Numbered from the stretch's first letter, positions 1 through 8,390 are shown. The stretch: 45,123 bases of DNA from Bdellovibrionales bacterium (GCA_018266335.1 JAFEAR010000088.1:1-45123); one strand, 5' to 3'. Program-made: numbers and translations. The notes: a model not told the origin generated them from the letters alone.

Positions 1-255
1 GGGAGTGGTGGTGCAACAAATGACGAGGTCAATTTCGGTGGCCTTGCGGCCGGAGCGTTCGAGCGCTTCGCGAGCAGCTTCAATGGCGATGGTGCTGAGA
101 GTTTGACCTTTTGCGGAATCAACGAAGCGACGTTCTCGGATACCAGTGCGAGTACGAATCCACTCGTCACTGGTATCGACGATTTTTTCGAGATCGAAGT
201 TGGTGACGACCCGGGTGGGCATGCCCATCCCGGTGCCAATGATGCGAGATCTCAA
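1..255 (-). CDS. fabH: 3-oxoacyl-ACP synthase III (FabH), N-terminal part
   Basis: Condenses acetyl-CoA (or another starter) with malonyl-ACP to begin type II fatty acid synthesis in the cytoplasm. The 85 codons in the window read without a stop and carry the family N-terminus: RIIGTGMGMPTRVVTN, then VDTSDEWIRTRTGIRERR, then the helix ending in a CCTTTP-like strand. The gene runs off the left edge, so the catalytic Cys-His-Asn triad is not visible. I place the start at a TTG (255) because FabH proteins normally begin two or three residues before the RIxGTG motif; an in-frame ATG lies about ten codons later. The TTG follows the rpmF stop by one base, which implies translational coupling. plsX, usually found between rpmF and fabH, is absent here. 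Confidence 0.9.
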   Translation of the reverse strand, partial: MRSRIIGTGMGMPTRVVTNFDLEKIVDTSDEWIRTRTGIRERRFVDSAKGQTLSTIAIEAAREALERSGRKATEIDLVICCTTTP

Positions 256-256
256 G

Positions 257-451
257 TCAGGCGTCCGACTTAACTTCTTCCTTGGTCTTGAAGATTTTTT
301 TGCCTTTGTAGAAGCCCATCGGCGAAACGCGGTGGGGCATCACAAACTCGCCCGTCTCTTTAACGACGGAGAAAGTTTTCGGGGTCAAAAAGAAGTGAGC
401 GCGGCCGTGGCCACGACGCATCCGGGAACGTTTACTCTTCTGAACTGGCAT
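257..451 (-). CDS. rpmF: 50S ribosomal protein bL32
   Basis: Small basic protein of the large ribosomal subunit, 64 aa (typical bL32 is about 57-60). It shows the family N-terminus MPVQKSKRSRMRRGHGRAH and the later HRVSPMGFYKGKKIF segment. The four zinc-binding cysteines of the C+ form of L32 are missing, so this is the zinc-independent C- type. An AAGAGG ribosome binding site lies upstream of the ATG. It sits between yceD and fabH on the minus strand and belongs to that operon. The family assignment is secure. Confidence 0.96.
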   Translation of the reverse strand: MPVQKSKRSRMRRGHGRAHFFLTPKTFSVVKETGEFVMPHRVSPMGFYKGKKIFKTKEEVKSDA

Positions 452-470
452 AACTCTTTAAACCTCTTTT

Positions 471-1061
471 TCAGTCTTTTTTGCCGGACTTTTTGTCGCC
501 CAATTTAAGCGCGCCAAGTTTGGCAAACGGGGAATCTGCACGGATTTCCTGGACTTGTCCAGCGAATTGAGGGTTTTTCCCGCAGAGTGCGCAGCTCCCA
601 TCGGCCTTGCGCGCGGGGCATTCGGCGACGGGTTCTAGAACAATCAATTGCTCCGAAACGATCTGCCGTAAATCGACCTCGTCCTTTTTAAGGAAGACGT
701 AATCGGCATCGCCGCTGTCGTCTTCGATTTCGGCATCTTCGTCTTTCATAATCCGGTGCATGACCACATTGAAGTCGGCCTGGCGCTGGGCCTGAAAGAG
801 GTCTCCGCAGCGCGAGCAGGGGCTGGGCACCGAGGCATCGAAGTGCCCCTTCACGACATAATCCGGCCCTGCCATTTCCAGCCGCAACTGGGCCGAAATA
901 TTGCATTTTTTAGCCCACTCTTCGGGGGCCAAATCGGTCAAATCGGAGCTAGGCGCCGCCTCAGCGAGGGTTTCTTGCATCCAAGCGTCGGATTGATCGG
1001 CCTCGATGTCTACGGGGTTCTGTTCGATTTCACGCGTGCTAACGCGACCTTTAAAGGACAT
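471..1061 (-). CDS. yceD: YceD/DUF177 family protein
   Basis: 196 aa. The DUF177 family is encoded next to rpmF in most bacteria and has been linked to 23S rRNA accumulation and ribosome assembly. The central strand region contains a CSRC pair (CxxC), and the C-terminal part carries a second cluster, C-x8-C-x2-C, within PARKADGSCALCG. This layout is compatible with metal binding. Acidic stretches (DEDAEIEDDSGDAD) lie between the two cysteine clusters. The tail is Lys-rich. Gene order yceD-rpmF-fabH on the minus strand supports the call. The stop lies about 20 nt before the rpmF ATG. A TACAAT hexamer on the minus strand at 1105-1110 could be the -10 of this operon, but no good -35 is visible. 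Confidence 0.88.
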   Translation of the reverse strand: MSFKGRVSTREIEQNPVDIEADQSDAWMQETLAEAAPSSDLTDLAPEEWAKKCNISAQLRLEMAGPDYVVKGHFDASVPSPCSRCGDLFQAQRQADFNVVMHRIMKDEDAEIEDDSGDADYVFLKKDEVDLRQIVSEQLIVLEPVAECPARKADGSCALCGKNPQFAGQVQEIRADSPFAKLGALKLGDKKSGKKD

Positions 1062-1130
1062 GCCCCGGATCCATAGCGGACCGGGGCCTGCGAGGCCACA
1101 GAGAATTGTACAACGAAACGGGCCTGGTCC

Positions 1131-2546
1131 TTACTTCGTCGACTTCAGCACCGGCTTGGGTTGGCCACTGTAGAGGGCGTCGCGCTCGTTGATCAGGTTC
1201 TTCACCGTAGGGTTCACCTTAGAGTTGCTAGAGGGCGTTCCCGCCGCCGGCTTCTGCACACAGGTGGTCTTGGCTTCCATCGCCCCCGTCGTGGGATTTT
1301 TTACCTGGTTTACGCTACAGATTTGGTTCGCTTTGAGCGCATCTTGAGCGGCCTTGAGCGCAGCAGCTTCTTTCTCCGCCGCAATCTTGTCTTTCATGTC
1401 CTGTTTAATTTGGTCGAGCGTGGCCTGATCGGGTGCATTGGCCGCGGGCGATTGCGCCGGCTTATCGGTAGGCGAGTGCTGTGAGTCGCCGCCCTTGCTC
1501 TGGTCGCCCGAGCCACCCTTGTCTCCACCACCACTGTCTCCTCCACCCTTGCCGCCTTGCTGGCCACCTTGGGGCTGTTGCGGCTGCTGGTCTTGGCTAG
1601 GATCATATGGAGGGTTCGAGTTCGGATAAGCTTCCGGCCCCAGGAGCGGCGTGTTCGCTGCCGGGGCGCCAGCAAGGGCACCCGTATCGGTAGCCGGATC
1701 TTTCGCGGTGGAGGCCGTCGTAGGTTTCGCAGGTTCGGTGGGTTTCACTGTTCCACTCGCCGTGGAGGTCGAAGAAGAGTTGTCTGCCGCGGGAGCTGCA
1801 GATCCCGAAGGCACGCTGGGCGAGGATCTTGAGCTGTCCGATGAACTTGAAGGATCTTGCGTTTGGTTACGCTTCATGAACTCGGCATATTTGGCGTCAC
1901 GATTCTGTGCCGAAGCCTTCTCACCTTCCGCACAGGTCTTGGCGTAGGATTGAACTTTCGGCTTCATCTGAATCTCAACTTTAATTCGCTCCTCCGGCAT
2001 GGCTTTCTCGGCGCATACCGCAACCAACTGATCTTCAGTTTTTTGGTAGCGAGTCAAATTATTCATCCACTCGGGAGCTTTAGTACGACACGCCCAAAAG
2101 TGATCGCCCGCAAGGCGAAATCTGGAAGCCGCTTGCTGAAGCACACCCTCGTTGTTTTGGGCGTCACTCTGCGCCTTGTCAGCAGCCAACTGAACTCTGT
2201 CCGATGCCAAGCGAGTGTTTTCCTGTCCGTTCCACATCTGGTCGCCAATCCATTTACCGTCCTTCATCAACGCTGATTCACATCTTTCGCGCGCCGACAA
2301 AATCTGCTTCATCCGGCATTGATCACTATTGGGATCGGGACAGTTGCAGTCATCGGGAGACTTGAGCTCCGCCACCGCTGCATCGAAGGGAGGACAATAA
2401 ATGTTTGCCTCCGGCATCGGCAAAGCCGTTGCCTTCATTGGAGCAGGATTGCCGCTCATCTGTTCCGGCGTCACCGGTTTACCCGAAGCAAAGGCAGAAG
2501 CGGTGATGAAGGCTAAAGCGAATACAGGAAGACGAAAGTGTTTCAC
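1131..2546 (-). CDS. Secreted low-complexity protein of unknown function
   Basis: 471 aa beginning at a GTG (2546). The first 21 residues form a clear signal peptide (MKHFRLPVFALAFITASAFA, then SG), so the product is exported. Residues about 45-215 are rich in charged and amide residues and contain seven or so cysteines, including CNCPDPNSDQC, which may form disulfides. The middle is Ser/Pro/Thr-rich, followed by a Gln/Gly-rich low-complexity tract (repeated QQPQ and GGxxGG). The C-terminus has a short predicted coiled coil (KAAQDALKAN) and two more cysteines. I do not recognise a family. The gene is about 110 nt downstream of two exbD genes on the same strand, so it may be a periplasmic partner of that proton channel. 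That link rests only on position. Confidence 0.75.
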   Translation of the reverse strand: MKHFRLPVFALAFITASAFASGKPVTPEQMSGNPAPMKATALPMPEANIYCPPFDAAVAELKSPDDCNCPDPNSDQCRMKQILSARERCESALMKDGKWIGDQMWNGQENTRLASDRVQLAADKAQSDAQNNEGVLQQAASRFRLAGDHFWACRTKAPEWMNNLTRYQKTEDQLVAVCAEKAMPEERIKVEIQMKPKVQSYAKTCAEGEKASAQNRDAKYAEFMKRNQTQDPSSSSDSSRSSPSVPSGSAAPAADNSSSTSTASGTVKPTEPAKPTTASTAKDPATDTGALAGAPAANTPLLGPEAYPNSNPPYDPSQDQQPQQPQGGQQGGKGGGDSGGGDKGGSGDQSKGGDSQHSPTDKPAQSPAANAPDQATLDQIKQDMKDKIAAEKEAAALKAAQDALKANQICSVNQVKNPTTGAMEAKTTCVQKPAAGTPSSNSKVNPTVKNLINERDALYSGQPKPVLKSTK

Positions 2547-2554
2547 TTCTTCAG

Positions 2555-2576
2555 TTTCGCCGGCGGTGCGGCGAAA
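2555..2576. other. Intergenic hairpin
   Basis: An 8-bp perfect inverted repeat, TTTCGCCG ... CGGCGAAA, with a 6-base loop. It lies between the last exbD gene and the secreted low-complexity gene, just upstream of that gene's GTG start. No T-run follows on the minus strand, so a standard intrinsic terminator is unlikely. It could be a leader hairpin or an mRNA processing site. Confidence 0.45.
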
Positions 2577-2654
2577 GTCCCATGAAGATTGGATGAAGCG
2601 CTAACTAGGGTTGGAGGACGCGGCCTAAGCGATCGAAATCCAAGGTTCCGTGTT

Positions 2655-3251
2655 TTAGCGGCCGCCGGCGGCGGGCGGAGTGCCCGCGGGCGGCTCGGGC
2701 TGGCGGTATTCAGCCTGACCGCGCACGGCCAAGTTGATGTTCGTGTAGCCGCGCTTCACGAGCGAGTACATCACGCGCTTGAGGTACACGAAGTTAAGCT
2801 TCTTGTCGGCCTGCACGATAACCTCGGACGGGAACTTCTTGTCCGGGTTGATGCTCTCGTAGAATTTTTTGTAGTCTTCCAGGCGACGTGTGAGCTGGGG
2901 CAAATCCCAATCGGTTTCTTCGATTTTATCTTGAATGTTGGAGTTCTCACCCACGGGTGCGCCTTCAAGCGTGACCTTATCCGACATCACCGTAATGATG
3001 GGCGAGCGCGTCAGCTCCTGGCCGTGGTTGGCTGCAGGGAGAGTGACATCTTTGTTCATGATGAGAATCTCGCCGGTGGCAGAGAAACTCTGAATCAAAA
3101 AGAGAATGATGACCGAGAACAAGTCGATCATGGAGGTCAGATTGAGCTCGGCGATGATGCGCGAGCCGCCGCGCCCACCCTTGAGGCGCTTGCGCAGGTG
3201 CGGCAAATCGTGGGCCGCTTTGAGGTGGTATCCAGGCTTCTGAATTCCCAT
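2655..3251 (-). CDS. ExbD/TolR family protein (second copy)
   Basis: 198 aa. ExbD/TolR proteins are single-pass inner-membrane subunits that combine with ExbB/TolQ to convert proton flow into mechanical work in the periplasm. A basic N-terminus is followed by the family segment AELNLTSMIDLFSVIILFLIQSF (about residues 34-56), which is the transmembrane helix carrying the conserved proton-handling Asp (MIDLF). The periplasmic domain ends in strand-helix motifs (VIVQADKKLNFVYLKRVMYSL) typical of ExbD. The C-terminus is a Pro/Gly-rich tail. Its ATG overlaps the stop of the preceding exbD (TAATG), so translation is coupled. The substrate is unknown; see the exbB entry for the possible motility link. 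Confidence 0.9.
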   Translation of the reverse strand: MGIQKPGYHLKAAHDLPHLRKRLKGGRGGSRIIAELNLTSMIDLFSVIILFLIQSFSATGEILIMNKDVTLPAANHGQELTRSPIITVMSDKVTLEGAPVGENSNIQDKIEETDWDLPQLTRRLEDYKKFYESINPDKKFPSEVIVQADKKLNFVYLKRVMYSLVKRGYTNINLAVRGQAEYRQPEPPAGTPPAAGGR

Positions 3252-3730
3252 TACTTCTGCTCCTGCCCCGTCACGATGAGGTCCGTGAAGTTCTGAGCGA
3301 TGCTCCGGTCCATAACGGCCACGACGTCTTCATAGACGGCCGCGTCGGTAGCGAAGATGAGCATGTCGCGCTTGTCGACGTACTTGGCGCGCGTGGCGGC
3401 CAGGAACTGCTCAATGGGCGTGAAATCCATTTGGTCGCCCGTCTTAGCGTAGCGAGTGCTTTTGCCCTGATCGAAAATCTCGATGCCCGAGTCACTCACG
3501 GTGATCTTCACGTCGGATTTGATTTTTTTTATGTCTGGATTGGGTTGCACTTCGACGGAAGGTTTGTCTTGGGCGCCCAGATTCACTTTCACCGCGGCCA
3601 GGTCGTCCCATACCGCAGTGGAAATCAGGAAGATGATGAGCGTCGAGAATAGGTCCACGAAAGGTACCAAGTTGAGGTTATCAACCCGGCCCTTGCCGCC
3701 TTTGCCAAATCCGACGCCGCCGCCTGCCAT
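3251..3730 (-). CDS. ExbD/TolR family protein (first copy)
   Basis: 159 aa. A Gly-rich N-terminus leads into NLNLVPFVDLFSTLIIFLIST, the single transmembrane helix with the conserved Asp (FVDLF) required for proton transfer in this family. The periplasmic domain contains the usual strand (KITVSDSGIEIF) and ends near FATDAAVYEDVVAVMDRS, matching the ExbD/TolR end region. The ribosome binding site is GGGGGG upstream of the ATG. It lies between exbB and the second exbD in one minus-strand operon. One TolQ-like gene with two TolR-like genes matches the composition of AglRQS-type motors in myxobacteria. Confidence 0.9.
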   Translation of the reverse strand: MAGGGVGFGKGGKGRVDNLNLVPFVDLFSTLIIFLISTAVWDDLAAVKVNLGAQDKPSVEVQPNPDIKKIKSDVKITVSDSGIEIFDQGKSTRYAKTGDQMDFTPIEQFLAATRAKYVDKRDMLIFATDAAVYEDVVAVMDRSIAQNFTDLIVTGQEQK

Positions 3731-3761
3731 GCTTCCATCCCCCCGGAGTTAGTCGACCGGC

Positions 3762-4409
3762 TTAGTTACGAGCCGGAAAACGTTCGCGGTTCTGAATAAT
3801 GAGGTTAAGGGTCGAGACGCTCACTTCGTGAATGTCGTCGACGATCTTTTGCGTTTTGGCCGAAAGGAGCGCATAGCCCAGCAAGGCCGGAATCGCCACG
3901 ATCAAACCAAAGGCTGTGCCGTGCATAGCTTCAGCGATACCGCGCGAGAGGAGCGCTGCTTTTTGCGCAGGATCCACCGACGCCACCGCGCGGAAGGACG
4001 AGATCAAACCGGAGATCGTTGCCAAGAGACCAATCAAGGTGGCGATGTTGCCGAAGAGAGCCAGGAACGGCGTACGACGCTCAACATTGGGGACTTCGCG
4101 CAGGGCCGCGACGTCCATGGAGGTCTGGATTTCGTCGTCCTTGCCCTTGTTCATGACGGCGATAAGGCCGGCCTTAACGATGTTGTTCAGGGGCGCACTG
4201 CGGTTGTTGCAGTAGTTCACGGCGGAGTTAAGGTCGCCCGCGAGGATCGCGCGCTGCACTTCACCGATGAATCGTTCTTTGTCCACGCTCGAACGGGTGT
4301 AGAGCACCACCAAGCGTTCCAAGAAAATAGCTAGCGAGAAAACACCAATGACGAGGATGAGATACATCCATATGCCACCTTCGCGGAAAATCTCGACGAA
4401 ATCACCCAT
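3762..4409 (-). CDS. MotA/TolQ/ExbB proton channel family protein
   Basis: 215 aa inner-membrane subunit of a proton-driven motor. The first transmembrane helix (YLILVIGVFSLAIFLERLVVLY, about residues 16-37) is followed by a cytoplasmic loop. Two further helices come next: the conserved TPFLALFGNIATLIGLLATISGL region and GIAEAMHGTAFGLIVAIPALLGYALL. The Ala/Thr/Gly-rich third helix is the family signature. A GGGGAGG ribosome binding site precedes the ATG. It is the first gene of the operon exbB-exbD-exbD. The partner proteins could be a TonB/TolA-like transducer or, as in Myxococcus, a gliding motor. No TonB, Pal or TolB gene is nearby, so the Tol-Pal role is less likely. Confidence 0.92.
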   Translation of the reverse strand: MGDFVEIFREGGIWMYLILVIGVFSLAIFLERLVVLYTRSSVDKERFIGEVQRAILAGDLNSAVNYCNNRSAPLNNIVKAGLIAVMNKGKDDEIQTSMDVAALREVPNVERRTPFLALFGNIATLIGLLATISGLISSFRAVASVDPAQKAALLSRGIAEAMHGTAFGLIVAIPALLGYALLSAKTQKIVDDIHEVSVSTLNLIIQNRERFPARN

Positions 4410-4440
4410 GGTACAAAACCTCCCCTAAATCGTTAAATTC

Positions 4441-4446
4441 AGTATA
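4441..4446 (-). promoter_or_regulatory. Possible -10 box for exbB operon
   Basis: The minus strand reads TATACT here, 31 nt before the exbB ATG, which leaves room for a leader containing the GGGGAGG ribosome binding site. The -35 position is poor (about TTCTCC), so the promoter call is tentative. Confidence 0.35.
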
Positions 4447-4473
4447 CGGGTGTTCTGCGAAAGGGAGAAGTCA

Positions 4474-4496
4474 CGGTGCGTTCAGCTGACGCACCG
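4474..4496 (-). terminator. Hairpin after maeB
   Basis: An 8-bp perfect stem (CGGTGCGT ... ACGCACCG, 7-base loop) lies about 18 nt past the maeB stop. On the minus strand it is preceded by an A7 tract and followed by a pyrimidine-rich but T-poor tail (GACTTCTCCC). On the plus strand the same stem is followed by T7. It looks like a terminator of moderate strength, possibly working in both directions, between maeB and the exbB operon. Confidence 0.5.
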
Positions 4497-4514
4497 CTGT
4501 AGTTTTTTTGGCCG

Positions 4515-6932
4515 TCAAAGAACCAACGGCTGACGATGCATGCCCGAGCGCTGAGCATCGAGCACGGCAATGATGGCCATGTTCACAATCTCCCGCACCT
4601 CGGCGTTGAGCTGCAGCACGTGAATGGGCTTGTTCATGCCCACCAGAATAGGCCCGACGGGGTCGGCCCCACCTAACTTGCACAAGAGTTTGTAGGAAAT
4701 ATTGGCCGCCGAAAGGTTCGGGAACACGAGCACGTTGGCGCCCTGATCTTTGAGCGACGAAAAGGGATACCGCTCGCGGAGGACTTCCGGATTGACGGCG
4801 ATGTCAGCTTGCACTTCGCCATCGACCACTAGGTCGGGGCGACGCCGCTGCACAATGCGGGTCGCAGCGCGCACGGTGCGCGGCTCCTCAAAGTCGGAGC
4901 TACCGAAGTTCGAATACGACAGCATCCCTACGCGCGGCTCAAATCCGAGCGACTCCGCTACTTGCGCAGCGTTGATAGCAATTTCGGCAAGATCCTCGGC
5001 CGAGGGATCAATATTCACGGTGGTGTCGGACAAAAAGACCACGCGGTCTTTCCAAATGAGCATGTACACGCCCGCCACGCGCTGTCCGCCACGCGAACCA
5101 ATCACCTGCAGGGCCGGGCGAATAGTTTCGGGATAAGTGCGCGTTTGACCCGAGAGCCACGCGTCCGCGCGGCCTTCGCGTACGTGCATGGCGCCGAAGT
5201 ACAGCGGGTCCTTAATGAGCTGCGCCGCAAGCGCGGGCGTAAGCCCCTTGCGTTTACGCAGGTCCCAAAACTTTTGGCAGTACTCGTCATAAAATTCACT
5301 GCGCGAGGGGCGGATAATTTCCACACTCTCGAGTTCCGAAAGTCCCAGCTTGCGAATGACAGGTTTGATAATGTCCGGATCGCCCAGCAAAATGGGCGTG
5401 GCCAAATCCTGCGCTACGATTTCGGCCGCGGCCTTGAGAATTTTTTCGTTCGAACCTTCGGGCAGCACAATGCGCACCTTGCGAATGCCCTGTGCTTCAT
5501 CGGCGCGCTCGATACGATCGCGGATGTCCGCCATCATGGACCGCGATTTCCCCAAAAGCTTTTCTAGTCGCGCCCGGTAACTCTCGATGCTCCCGCCCGG
5601 CAGCGGCAACTGCGCCACTTTAGAATCGACGGCCGCTTTGGCCACCGCGGGCGCCACCCACAGCAGAGCGCGCGGATCGAAGGGCTTCGGCAAAATGTAT
5701 TTCGGACCGTACTCGAGCGGTGTGCCACCGTAGGCCTGAATCACGGATTCGGGCACATCCTGCTTGGCCAATGCAGCCAGCGCGCGGGCCGCCGCAACCT
5801 TCATGGCCTCGTTGATGGTCGAAGCGCGCACGTCGAGCGCTCCGCGGAAGATAAAGGGATATCCCAGCACGTTGTTCACCTGGTTCGGAAAATCCGAACG
5901 CCCGGTCGCGAACAAAATATCGGGCCGACTCGCAATGGCATCCTCGTAACGAATTTCCGGATCGGGATTGGCCATAGCAAACACGATGGGGTTGGGCTTC
6001 ATTTCGCGCAGCATTTCGGGCGTCACCACGTTGCTTACGCTGCAACCCATGAACACATCGGCGCCCCGCATGGCCTCGGCCCAAGTTTTGGGGGCCGTGG
6101 GGTGCCACGCGGTTTTCTGCCACGCAAATTCCATTTGGTAGGGATTGGTTTCTTCGCTGCGGTCCTTGCGGATAACGCCGAAGCGATCCGTCATGATGCA
6201 GTTCTCGACTTTCACGCCGAGCGAAAGCCAGAAACGCGCGCACGAAATAGAGGCCGCGCCCCCTCCGCAGTGCACCACACGCACGTCTTCGATTTTGCGT
6301 CCGGTGAGCTCGAGTGCGTTCAGCAGTGCCGCACCGCTAATAATTGCGGTGCCATGCTGATCGTCGTGGAACACGGGAATTTTCATTCGCTCGCGCAAGC
6401 GGCGTTCGATTTCGAAGCACTCGGGCGCTTTGACGTCTTCTAAGTTGATGCCGCCAAAGGTGGGCTCCATGCGCGCCACCGTTTCTACGAACTCGTCGAT
6501 CGTGGGAGCTTCGATTTCGATGTCAAAGCAGTCGATGTCCGCAAACTTTTTAAAGAGGACACCCTTGCCCTCCATGACGGGCTTGGCCGCCAGGGGGCCG
6601 ATGTTGCCGAGTCCCAGCACGGCCGTGCCGTTCGTGATCACGCCCACCAAGTTGCTGCGCGCGGTATAGGCGTAGACCTGCTCGGGATCGCGAAAAATTT
6701 CTTTGCAGGGCTCCGCTACACCGGGGCTGTAGGCAAAGCTCAAATCACGCTGGGTCACCACGGACTTGGTGGGAACGACTTCGATTTTTCCGGGTCGCGC
6801 CGAACCGCTGCCGGCGGGAATCATGGATCCGCGGTGATATTCCAAAGCCAGCTCCGCACGGCTTAGTTTGGCGGCGGGCGTTTCAACGGGAGGGCTCTTG
6901 GGTTTGCGGAAATCGGGCATATGTAAAGCCAT
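4515..6932 (-). CDS. maeB: NADP-dependent malic enzyme, MaeB type
   Basis: 805 aa cytoplasmic enzyme that converts malate to pyruvate and CO2 while reducing NADP. Residues about 50-190 are the malic N-terminal domain ([17 protein letters not shown], then [17 protein letters not shown]). HDDQHGTA is at 189-196. The nucleotide-binding domain follows, with [17 protein letters not shown] and an [10 protein letters not shown] strand. From about residue 480 to the end there is a phosphotransacetylase-like domain ([17 protein letters not shown] ... [14 protein letters not shown]), which in E. coli MaeB is regulatory rather than catalytic. The length slightly exceeds the roughly 760 aa norm because of an N-terminal extension and a small insert around residues 34-46. 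AGGGGG precedes the ATG. It appears to be monocistronic. Confidence 0.95.
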   Translation of the reverse strand: MALHMPDFRKPKSPPVETPAAKLSRAELALEYHRGSMIPAGSGSARPGKIEVVPTKSVVTQRDLSFAYSPGVAEPCKEIFRDPEQVYAYTARSNLVGVITNGTAVLGLGNIGPLAAKPVMEGKGVLFKKFADIDCFDIEIEAPTIDEFVETVARMEPTFGGINLEDVKAPECFEIERRLRERMKIPVFHDDQHGTAIISGAALLNALELTGRKIEDVRVVHCGGGAASISCARFWLSLGVKVENCIMTDRFGVIRKDRSEETNPYQMEFAWQKTAWHPTAPKTWAEAMRGADVFMGCSVSNVVTPEMLREMKPNPIVFAMANPDPEIRYEDAIASRPDILFATGRSDFPNQVNNVLGYPFIFRGALDVRASTINEAMKVAAARALAALAKQDVPESVIQAYGGTPLEYGPKYILPKPFDPRALLWVAPAVAKAAVDSKVAQLPLPGGSIESYRARLEKLLGKSRSMMADIRDRIERADEAQGIRKVRIVLPEGSNEKILKAAAEIVAQDLATPILLGDPDIIKPVIRKLGLSELESVEIIRPSRSEFYDEYCQKFWDLRKRKGLTPALAAQLIKDPLYFGAMHVREGRADAWLSGQTRTYPETIRPALQVIGSRGGQRVAGVYMLIWKDRVVFLSDTTVNIDPSAEDLAEIAINAAQVAESLGFEPRVGMLSYSNFGSSDFEEPRTVRAATRIVQRRRPDLVVDGEVQADIAVNPEVLRERYPFSSLKDQGANVLVFPNLSAANISYKLLCKLGGADPVGPILVGMNKPIHVLQLNAEVREIVNMAIIAVLDAQRSGMHRQPLVL

Positions 6933-6985
6933 GCTAACGCCCCCTAGCCCTTACCGCAATTAAGGACTATGTTCGGCCGCAGTTT

Positions 6986-7573
6986 ATGGGACTCGTTTTT
7001 CCGCTCCAACCTGATCTCCGTGCCTCCAAACCACAAACGCTCGTGCTCAGTAGTTCGAAGAAAAAATTTGGACTGGGCGGCAGCTTTGTTTTTGGCGGCG
7101 TTTTGCTGGGCACCATGTTTTTGGCGGCCTCTCCACTCTTCAAAATTTTCTGGGAACAAGGCAACTGGTTCGACCGCATGATCACCTTGGCGGTGATTAC
7201 TCCAATTGTTTGCTATCCCATCCTGGCGCTCATTTGCTGGTTCTACCAAGAACGCGTGAGCATTCAGAAGCGCGCCGATGGTCACTACGATTGCTCCGCC
7301 GATGAACGCGTGTTCGGTCTGCGCTGGAACAAACGCGAAGCCACGCGCGTCGATCTCCATCAGTTGCAAGTTGAGAACTGGGTGGGCAGTCGCAACGTGG
7401 CCTCTAGCTCGGGCACTCCCGACCGCTACGCCACCAAAGGCCACTGGATGCTGATGCTGAATCGTGGCACCGAGCCGATTCGCCTCGAGCGGCGGGCCAA
7501 AAAAGAGGAAATCGATTTCCTCAAAGCGCAAATCGACGCGTTCTTCTCGCCCGCCAGCACGCCGAAGACGTAA
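6986..7573 (+). CDS. Two-helix membrane protein, unknown function
   Basis: 195 aa. Two hydrophobic helices (about residues 32-55 and 65-87) are followed by a soluble domain of about 105 residues. The segment from CWFYQERVSI onward alternates strands and ends in a helix (KKEEIDFLKAQIDAFF), a layout reminiscent of small bacterial PH-like domains. I do not recognise the family with confidence. The opposite strand also has a long open frame (6944-7621). The plus frame is preferred because it encodes coherent transmembrane segments and ends exactly at the hairpin element at 7576. No good Shine-Dalgarno precedes the ATG. It is divergent from maeB, with 53 nt between them. Confidence 0.7.
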   Translation: MGLVFPLQPDLRASKPQTLVLSSSKKKFGLGGSFVFGGVLLGTMFLAASPLFKIFWEQGNWFDRMITLAVITPIVCYPILALICWFYQERVSIQKRADGHYDCSADERVFGLRWNKREATRVDLHQLQVENWVGSRNVASSSGTPDRYATKGHWMLMLNRGTEPIRLERRAKKEEIDFLKAQIDAFFSPASTPKT

Positions 7574-7575
7574 CT

Positions 7576-7675
7576 GAGCCCATCCAAAAACCTCGCGGCC
7601 GCGAAGTGAGGAGGGAGGCATACGAGGTGTCTGACCGACGAAGCGACAAAGGCCCCGAGGTTTTTGGATGGGCTC
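7576..7675. repeat. Long hairpin element A with conserved core
   Basis: Left arm 7576-7595 (GAGCCCATCCAAAAACCTCG) and right arm 7656-7675 are perfect reverse complements over 20 nt. They enclose a 60-nt loop (7596-7655). The loop shares CGCGGCCGCGAAG, a GGAGG...CATAC block, AGCGACAAAGG and CCCG with element B at 30689-30792, although the arms of the two elements are unrelated. The element fills the space between two convergent genes: it starts 3 nt after one stop and ends 1 nt before the other. It probably forms an RNA hairpin in transcripts from either side and may act as a bidirectional terminator. The layout recalls the published 'skipping-rope' RNA motif; that is from memory and not tested. 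Confidence 0.85.
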
Positions 7676-8359
7676 TTAACGCGCTTCCAAAGCGCGCTCG
7701 CCTACACTCACCGCCTTGCCCGCGAACCACATGGCCCAGGACTTATCCGGAACCAAACTGCGCTCCCGCAGTCCCGGTAGCGCTTGCTCTATGCGCGTGC
7801 GATCGCCACTTTCCAGGGCGGCCTTGAGCGTAAGCCAGTACTTGAGCACCCCGCGCGGATCGCAGGTGTTGAGGTAAATCAAAAAGTCGGGAGCTAGCGC
7901 CGGCTTGACCTGACTCCACCGGTAAAGCACTTCGCGCTCCCAGAGCGAGCAACTTTGCAGGCTACGCTTAGCGAGCACTGTTTGCGGGTCGGGATACACG
8001 GGCAATTTTGCGGCCAGAGTTTCGAGGTCGAGACGATTCAACATCACGGACCATTCGCGCGCCGCTTCGAGCTCTTCGGCGGACAAGCGCGCCACGCGGC
8101 CCGAACGCGCCGCCGCCGTATACAATTCCGGCACCAACTCTGGCTCCAAAGGCCGGGCGGCGTTGAATACGCGCGGCCAAATCTCGAGTTCGGGTTCGAG
8201 CAATTCAATTTCTACCGGGCTCGGAAGGTAAAAGGCACTGGGATCGAATTTGACGACCACTTCAGCCGTGTCGCGATAGTTTTTACGCACCGCAAAAAAA
8301 CCGCCGATCAATCCGCCGACCACAAAGAAGGCCCACAATCCGGGCTGACTCCAACGCAT
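7676..8359 (-). CDS. Membrane-anchored protein, unknown function
   Basis: 227 aa from the ATG at 8359, chosen because GGAGG lies 6 nt upstream; an ATG eight codons earlier lacks such a site. A short basic N-terminus and one hydrophobic helix (about residues 6-24, LWAFFVVGGLIGGFFAV) anchor it in the inner membrane. The remaining 200 residues are probably helical, with a Glu/Pro-rich stretch and paired cysteines in SLQSCSLWE and LNTCDPRG. Several segments look like TPR-style helices (GVLKYWLTLKAALESGDRTRIEQAL), but no family is recognised. It converges on the 6986-7573 membrane protein across hairpin element A. Confidence 0.75.
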   Translation of the reverse strand: MRWSQPGLWAFFVVGGLIGGFFAVRKNYRDTAEVVVKFDPSAFYLPSPVEIELLEPELEIWPRVFNAARPLEPELVPELYTAAARSGRVARLSAEELEAAREWSVMLNRLDLETLAAKLPVYPDPQTVLAKRSLQSCSLWEREVLYRWSQVKPALAPDFLIYLNTCDPRGVLKYWLTLKAALESGDRTRIEQALPGLRERSLVPDKSWAMWFAGKAVSVGERALEAR

Positions 8360-8390
8360 ACGAACCTCCAGGCTATTGCGCACAGCATAA

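Noticed and set aside
1438..1629. Pro/Ser-rich small ORF on the plus strand within the low-complexity gene
   Set aside because: It is a shadow of the Gly/Gln-rich repeats read on the other strand.
4474..4496. CRISPR-like or mobile-element terminal repeat
   Set aside because: Single short hairpin with no second copy, no target-site duplication and no transposase nearby.
6944..7621. 225-codon open frame on the minus strand opposite the 6986-7573 gene
   Set aside because: The product has no membrane or domain pattern, and the frame runs into hairpin element A. The plus frame encodes coherent transmembrane helices and stops just before the element.
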